The notes below the pieces were generated by a model. The model made no database searches. It worked only from the letters and a program-made list of their open reading frames with translations, and was not told the origin of the DNA. Made by a program: the position numbers and the translations under genes. Below, piece after piece: positions 31,063 to 34,517 of a stretch of DNA of 34,517 bases (positions within the stretch are counted from its first letter, which is position 1; every line of letters begins with the position of its first letter). The DNA is from Flavobacterium sp. UGB4466 (GTDB taxonomy: Bacteria > Bacteroidota > Bacteroidia > Flavobacteriales > Flavobacteriaceae): the NCBI RefSeq assembly GCF_903469665.1, contig NZ_CAGKLC010000049.1, forward strand, positions 1 to 34,517, written 5' to 3'.

Positions 31063-32370
31063 TTAAAATGAAACCTGGCATTGTAAAACGACCATTCCTA
31101 ATCGGTCACTTTGTTTGTAAGCACCTGTAGGGTTTTTGTCGTAAACCGCTCTGTTTTGATAGTTTAAACTGAATTTTGGTCCCAAAGTACCGGTAGTGTA
31201 ATAATTTACACCTAACTCATACATAGTCATTGGACTGTCTAATGCTTCCAAGTCTGCAATTTGTGTAGCAGCATACGGCTGGAAACGACCTTTTTTGGAT
31301 TCGTTATCTGATTTTCCAAAAAGATATCCTAACTGAGCGTAATAAATATTTCCGGTTCCTACACCGATAAATCCGGCACCTGAACCGTTTATCAGAGAAT
31401 TATCGCCTATAGCGGGATTGGGTGTATTAACAGACTGGATGTAATTTTTTCCGTAATTATTATTGTTAAAAGCCGCGTAAGCAGTTATAGCAGCACCTTT
31501 ACTGTTAATTGGACTGTCGTAAAAAACATCAAAACCCAGTATTCTCATATCGTCGTATGCGATAGCCGCATCAGGAGTTAAGCGCCACATGGCTTTGGCT
31601 TGAGTCATATAGCCTAGTGCGATATTAAAGATTTTCTTTGTTCCTAAATACGTTCCTTTGTGGTAGGCATCTTCAAGAGATTCTTTATCGAAGAAAGAAT
31701 AAGTTAAGATTCCTGCATATTGTGCTTTTGGTGTTTGTGTGCTTACCGAAGAATTAATGCCCAGATTGTCAGTTGTACTTCGGTATGGATTGGTAATAGC
31801 GGCACGATAATTAAATTTGCCCAGATCACCTTTAGCGTAAATACTTAGATTTCGGTTTCCGAATGTCGATGAAATATTAGTAAACTGCTGGTACATGGGC
31901 GTATCCAGAGTAAGATGCGAGGAAGAACTATTCGCTGAATAACGAGTTGTTCCGGCTCCCCAGGCTGTCAATCCACCGCCAATATGAAGTTTTTTACTAA
32001 AATGATATTCTCCTAAAGCATCCATAACTGAAAGCGGTGCATTTGAAGGTCCATTGTTTTGTGTGAAATTAATATTGTTCTGTCCCAGTTGAAGATGAAA
32101 GAAAATATTCTCCGTCAGCATTCCCATTGCCTGCAAACGCAAACGTCTGATGACGATATCGTAAGTATCACTAACTTCATTTGTGCCAATTTTACTTCCT
32201 TTGTTCAATTCGGAATATCTTCCCCAAACCTGAAGGTTCATTCCAAATTTGATGTATTGTGATCCGTCTTTGGAAATATTAACCACATTAAAAGGTTTTT
32301 CCTGTGCAAGAACATTGATCGTATTTGCAACAATAAATAATAAAATTAAAGCGATTCTTAAATGTGGCAT
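31063..32370 (-). CDS. Outer-membrane porin (OprO/OprP-like)
   Basis: 435 aa with a signal peptide (LRIALILLFIVANTINVLA, cut before QEKPF). The mature protein shows alternating beta-strand patterns through to a C-terminal strand ending in aromatic Phe (GMVVLQCQVSF), typical of outer-membrane barrels. Blocks such as IKFGMNLQVWGRYSELN, IRRLRLQAMG, FFHLQLGQNNINF and LGVNYYTTGTLGPKFSLNYQNR match phosphate-selective-porin-like proteins. Substrate is unknown. It is downstream of the ABC exporter on the same strand, with only 40 bases between them; cotranscription is possible. Confidence 0.8.
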   Translation of the reverse strand: MPHLRIALILLFIVANTINVLAQEKPFNVVNISKDGSQYIKFGMNLQVWGRYSELNKGSKIGTNEVSDTYDIVIRRLRLQAMGMLTENIFFHLQLGQNNINFTQNNGPSNAPLSVMDALGEYHFSKKLHIGGGLTAWGAGTTRYSANSSSSHLTLDTPMYQQFTNISSTFGNRNLSIYAKGDLGKFNYRAAITNPYRSTTDNLGINSSVSTQTPKAQYAGILTYSFFDKESLEDAYHKGTYLGTKKIFNIALGYMTQAKAMWRLTPDAAIAYDDMRILGFDVFYDSPINSKGAAITAYAAFNNNNYGKNYIQSVNTPNPAIGDNSLINGSGAGFIGVGTGNIYYAQLGYLFGKSDNESKKGRFQPYAATQIADLEALDSPMTMYELGVNYYTTGTLGPKFSLNYQNRAVYDKNPTGAYKQSDRLGMVVLQCQVSF

Positions 32371-32410
32371 TTCTTTGGTTTAAGGTTAGTTAATACTGCT
32401 TACATTCTAA

Positions 32411-34201
32411 TTAGGAGTTGCTGAATTGAAGGTTGCTTAAGTTTTTATAAGTTCCATTCTCCAGATTGATCAATTCCTGATGTGTACCTTCTTCGGTAAT
32501 TTTTCCATGATCTAAAACCAAAATTTTATCGGCGTTTCTAATAGTCGAAAGTCGGTGTGCGATGATGATGCTTGTTCTTCCTTCCATTAAAACTTCCAAT
32601 GCTTCCTGAACCAGTTTTTCACTCTCACTATCTAAAGATGATGTTGCTTCATCTAATATTAAAATACTAGGGTTTTTAAGTAATGCTCTTGCGATTGCAA
32701 TGCGCTGACGCTGTCCGCCTGATAATTTTACGCCACGTTCTCCTACCAGGGTTTCGAATTTCTCAGGGAAACCTTCCACAAAATTAAAAGCATTGGCTTG
32801 TTTTGCCGCGGCGATAATTTCTTCATTGGTAGCATCCGGCTTTCCGTAAGCAATGTTTTCTCTAATGGTTCCACCAAACAGAATAACATCCTGCGGAACG
32901 ATACTCATATTTCCGCGAAGCTCTTCTAAATCGTAGTCATAGATGCTTTTTCCATCAACAGTAATGTCACCAGATGTTCTGTCGTAAAAGCGTAAAAGGA
33001 GCGAAGAGATAGTTGATTTTCCTGCACCGCTAGGGCCTACAATCGCAATTTTCTGACCAAATTCGGCAGTGAAATTCACCTCTTTTAATACCTCAACTTC
33101 TTTTCTGGAAGGATAACTGAAAGCAACATTTTTGAAGGAAAGATTTCCTTTGATTTTTTCAATTGGGGTAGTTCTGGTTTTGGCATTGATATCCTCCGGA
33201 GTTTCTTCTAGTAATTCAAAAACACGTTCCGTTGCGCCAACTGCTTTTTGAATCTGCGCATACATTTCGGCAATTCCGCCAAAAGAAGCACCAATAAATG
33301 TGGTGTAAAGTACAAAAGAAATCAAATCTCCTACGCCTTCCACTTCACCTTTAATGGTTAAGGTGATTCCGTACCAAACCACAGCAACGACACAGCCAAA
33401 AAGACAAAGAATGATAAAAGAAGCGAAGTAACCTCTGTATTGACCGCCTTTTATAGCGATTTTTACAATTTCTTTGATTTTATTTTTATAACGCTGAATT
33501 TCGTACCATTCGTTCGCAAAAGCTTTTACATTGCTTATTCCTTGCAGTGTTTCTTCTACAATTACCTGGCTTTCGGCTACTTTATCCTGTGTTTTCTTTC
33601 CGTACTTGCGAATGAATCTTCCAAAAACAACTGCCGCTACAGCGACCACAGGTACAATAGCCAACATCATTAGAGTTAACTTTGGACTGATGTTACCTAG
33701 AATAACAAATCCACCAATAATTAGGATCAACTGACGTAAAAATTCAGCGATGGTCGTAGTAAAAGTATCCTGTAGTTGTGAAATATCAGCACTGATTCGG
33801 CTGTTTAGTTCTCCAACACGTTTTTGAGAATAAAATGACATGGGTAGTTTTACTAAGTTTTCATACAAAGCAAAACGAATGTTTGAAAGTGAATTTTCAG
33901 TGAAATTTACAAAAAGCGAAATTCTGAAAAAAGAGAAAATAGCTTGCAGCGTAAGGATCACCATAAGTCCAACTGCAATTTCGTTAGCTCTGTTGAGATT
34001 TTTATTGGTAACGCAATCCACGAGCATACCCATTAATTTCGGAAAGGCCAGGGCAGTGGCGCTGGTTAATAAGAGAAAAATCAATCCCAAAAAGAATTTC
34101 CATTTGTGATTTTTACCGTATTTAAAAATTCGTAGTGCTTTTTGAAGTGAATTAGAGTCTAATTTAGCTTTAGGTAAATCGTTTTCTTGATATCTAGGCA
34201 T
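32411..34201 (-). CDS. ABC exporter, fused permease and ATPase (MsbA-like)
   Basis: 596 aa half-transporter that works as a dimer. Six membrane helices lie in residues about 30-330 (ABC type I exporter fold). The nucleotide-binding domain has Walker A GPSGAGKST (about 388-396), signature LSGGQRQR (493-500), Walker B ILILDEATSSLD (513-524) and the H-loop IIIAHRLSTI (545-554). It resembles lipid/drug exporters; the substrate cannot be read. A strong promoter precedes it (minus-strand TACATTTG at 34224-34231 with TTTG 19 bases further). Confidence 0.93.
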   Translation of the reverse strand: MPRYQENDLPKAKLDSNSLQKALRIFKYGKNHKWKFFLGLIFLLLTSATALAFPKLMGMLVDCVTNKNLNRANEIAVGLMVILTLQAIFSFFRISLFVNFTENSLSNIRFALYENLVKLPMSFYSQKRVGELNSRISADISQLQDTFTTTIAEFLRQLILIIGGFVILGNISPKLTLMMLAIVPVVAVAAVVFGRFIRKYGKKTQDKVAESQVIVEETLQGISNVKAFANEWYEIQRYKNKIKEIVKIAIKGGQYRGYFASFIILCLFGCVVAVVWYGITLTIKGEVEGVGDLISFVLYTTFIGASFGGIAEMYAQIQKAVGATERVFELLEETPEDINAKTRTTPIEKIKGNLSFKNVAFSYPSRKEVEVLKEVNFTAEFGQKIAIVGPSGAGKSTISSLLLRFYDRTSGDITVDGKSIYDYDLEELRGNMSIVPQDVILFGGTIRENIAYGKPDATNEEIIAAAKQANAFNFVEGFPEKFETLVGERGVKLSGGQRQRIAIARALLKNPSILILDEATSSLDSESEKLVQEALEVLMEGRTSIIIAHRLSTIRNADKILVLDHGKITEEGTHQELINLENGTYKNLSNLQFSNS

Positions 34202-34223
34202 TTGAGTATACTATTAAGGTATG

Positions 34224-34254
34224 CAAATGTATGATTATAGCCAGTGAATACAAA
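34224..34254 (-). promoter_or_regulatory. Promoter of the ABC exporter gene
   Basis: Minus strand: TTTG (34251-34254) and TACATTTG (34224-34231), 19 bases apart, 22 bases before the start codon. A textbook Bacteroidota promoter. Confidence 0.8.
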
Positions 34255-34397
34255 AGAATATTCGAAATTAGGCTTTGAGATTTTATTTTTTAACTAAATG
34301 GTAAAAAATGATGAAAAATATTTCTGTTTTAAAAGATTGATAAATAGATTACTAAAAATTATTTCGCAAAATGATGTAATTTTTCTTCAAAATAAGC

Positions 34398-34427
34398 TTG
34401 TAAATACAAAATCTAGTCGTAAATTTG
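34398..34427 (+). promoter_or_regulatory. Promoter of the tRNA-Val gene
   Basis: TTG (34398-34400) and TAAATTTG (34420-34427), 19 bases apart, 37 bases before the mature tRNA. Fits the Bacteroidota -33/-7 consensus. Confidence 0.8.
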
Positions 34428-34464
34428 CACTCGCAATCACAAAGGATAGCGACCTAATAAAATA

Positions 34465-34517
34465 GGGCGATTAGCTCAGCTGGTTCAGAGCACCTCGTTT
34501 ACACCGAGGGGGTCGGG
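34465..34517 (+). tRNA. tRNA-Val (TAC anticodon), truncated by the window end
   Basis: The sequence starts GGGCGAT (acceptor arm), then TA, D-arm GCTC-AGCTGGTTC-AGAGC, then anticodon stem CCTCG, loop TTTACAC with anticodon TAC, stem CGAGG, and the variable loop GGGTC. The T-arm and 3' acceptor lie past 34517. TAC reads valine GUA codons. More tRNAs may follow in a cluster. Confidence 0.93.

Overview
The window looks like a stretch of Flavobacterium (Bacteroidota, Flavobacteriia) chromosome. The DNA is AT-rich, most starts lack a Shine-Dalgarno sequence, several genes carry the Bacteroidota promoter signature (TTG near -33, TAnnTTTG near -7), and the gene families (MK-type menaquinone genes, YpdA, short SpeA, DHS-like protein, XRE protein ending in a FYKNGTF-type tail) fit that group. 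There is no phage, IS element, CRISPR array or rRNA. It is mostly housekeeping and accessory metabolism, with two repeat-rich intergenic patches.

Layout. 1-5.7 kb (+): menaquinone block menB, menA, UPF0173 hydrolase, DUF2199 protein, a secreted TPR protein and menC. 5.7-7.2 kb (-): a pair of membrane-anchored proteins, one with two OmpA-like domains and one with a helix-hairpin-helix-like domain. 7.4-11.5 kb: CYTH protein and YpdA (+) converge on MsrA and SelO (-). Between ypdA and selO is an exact end-to-end tandem duplication of the two gene tails. 11.6-13.6 kb: a large cysteine-desulfurase-like aminotransferase (+) converging on a SnoaL-like protein (-). 13.9-16.2 kb (-): a tight four-gene operon (spermidine-synthase-like methyltransferase, cytoplasmic M23-like protein, lipoprotein, secreted protein). 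16.3-18.9 kb: PlsC-like acyltransferase (+), an XRE repressor (-) and a divergent M14 peptidase (+) whose shared intergenic region carries a set of GTTTAC-N4-GTAAAC operators. 18.9-22.6 kb (+): Lrp/AsnC regulator, PEP carboxylase, DinB protein. 22.6-23 kb: a REP-like inverted-repeat patch. 23-29.5 kb (-): RecQ, an Asp-rich protein, a deoxyhypusine-synthase-like enzyme, arginine decarboxylase with a leader that holds a 59-codon ORF, and AroB. 29.7-34.2 kb: proline dehydrogenase (+), porin (-), ABC exporter (-). The window ends inside a tRNA-Val gene.

How the genes work together. MenB, MenA and MenC supply steps of menaquinone synthesis. YpdA, MsrA and SelO are three separate thiol/redox-protection functions that sit together. 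SpeA plus the DHS-like enzyme (active-site Lys present) suggests homospermidine-type polyamine synthesis. The best candidates for something undescribed are the multi-operator XRE/M14 peptidase switch, the small ORF in the speA leader, the stand-alone intracellular M23-like protein in its operon, and the ypdA/selO tail duplication. All assignments come from reading the sequence; no database search was run.
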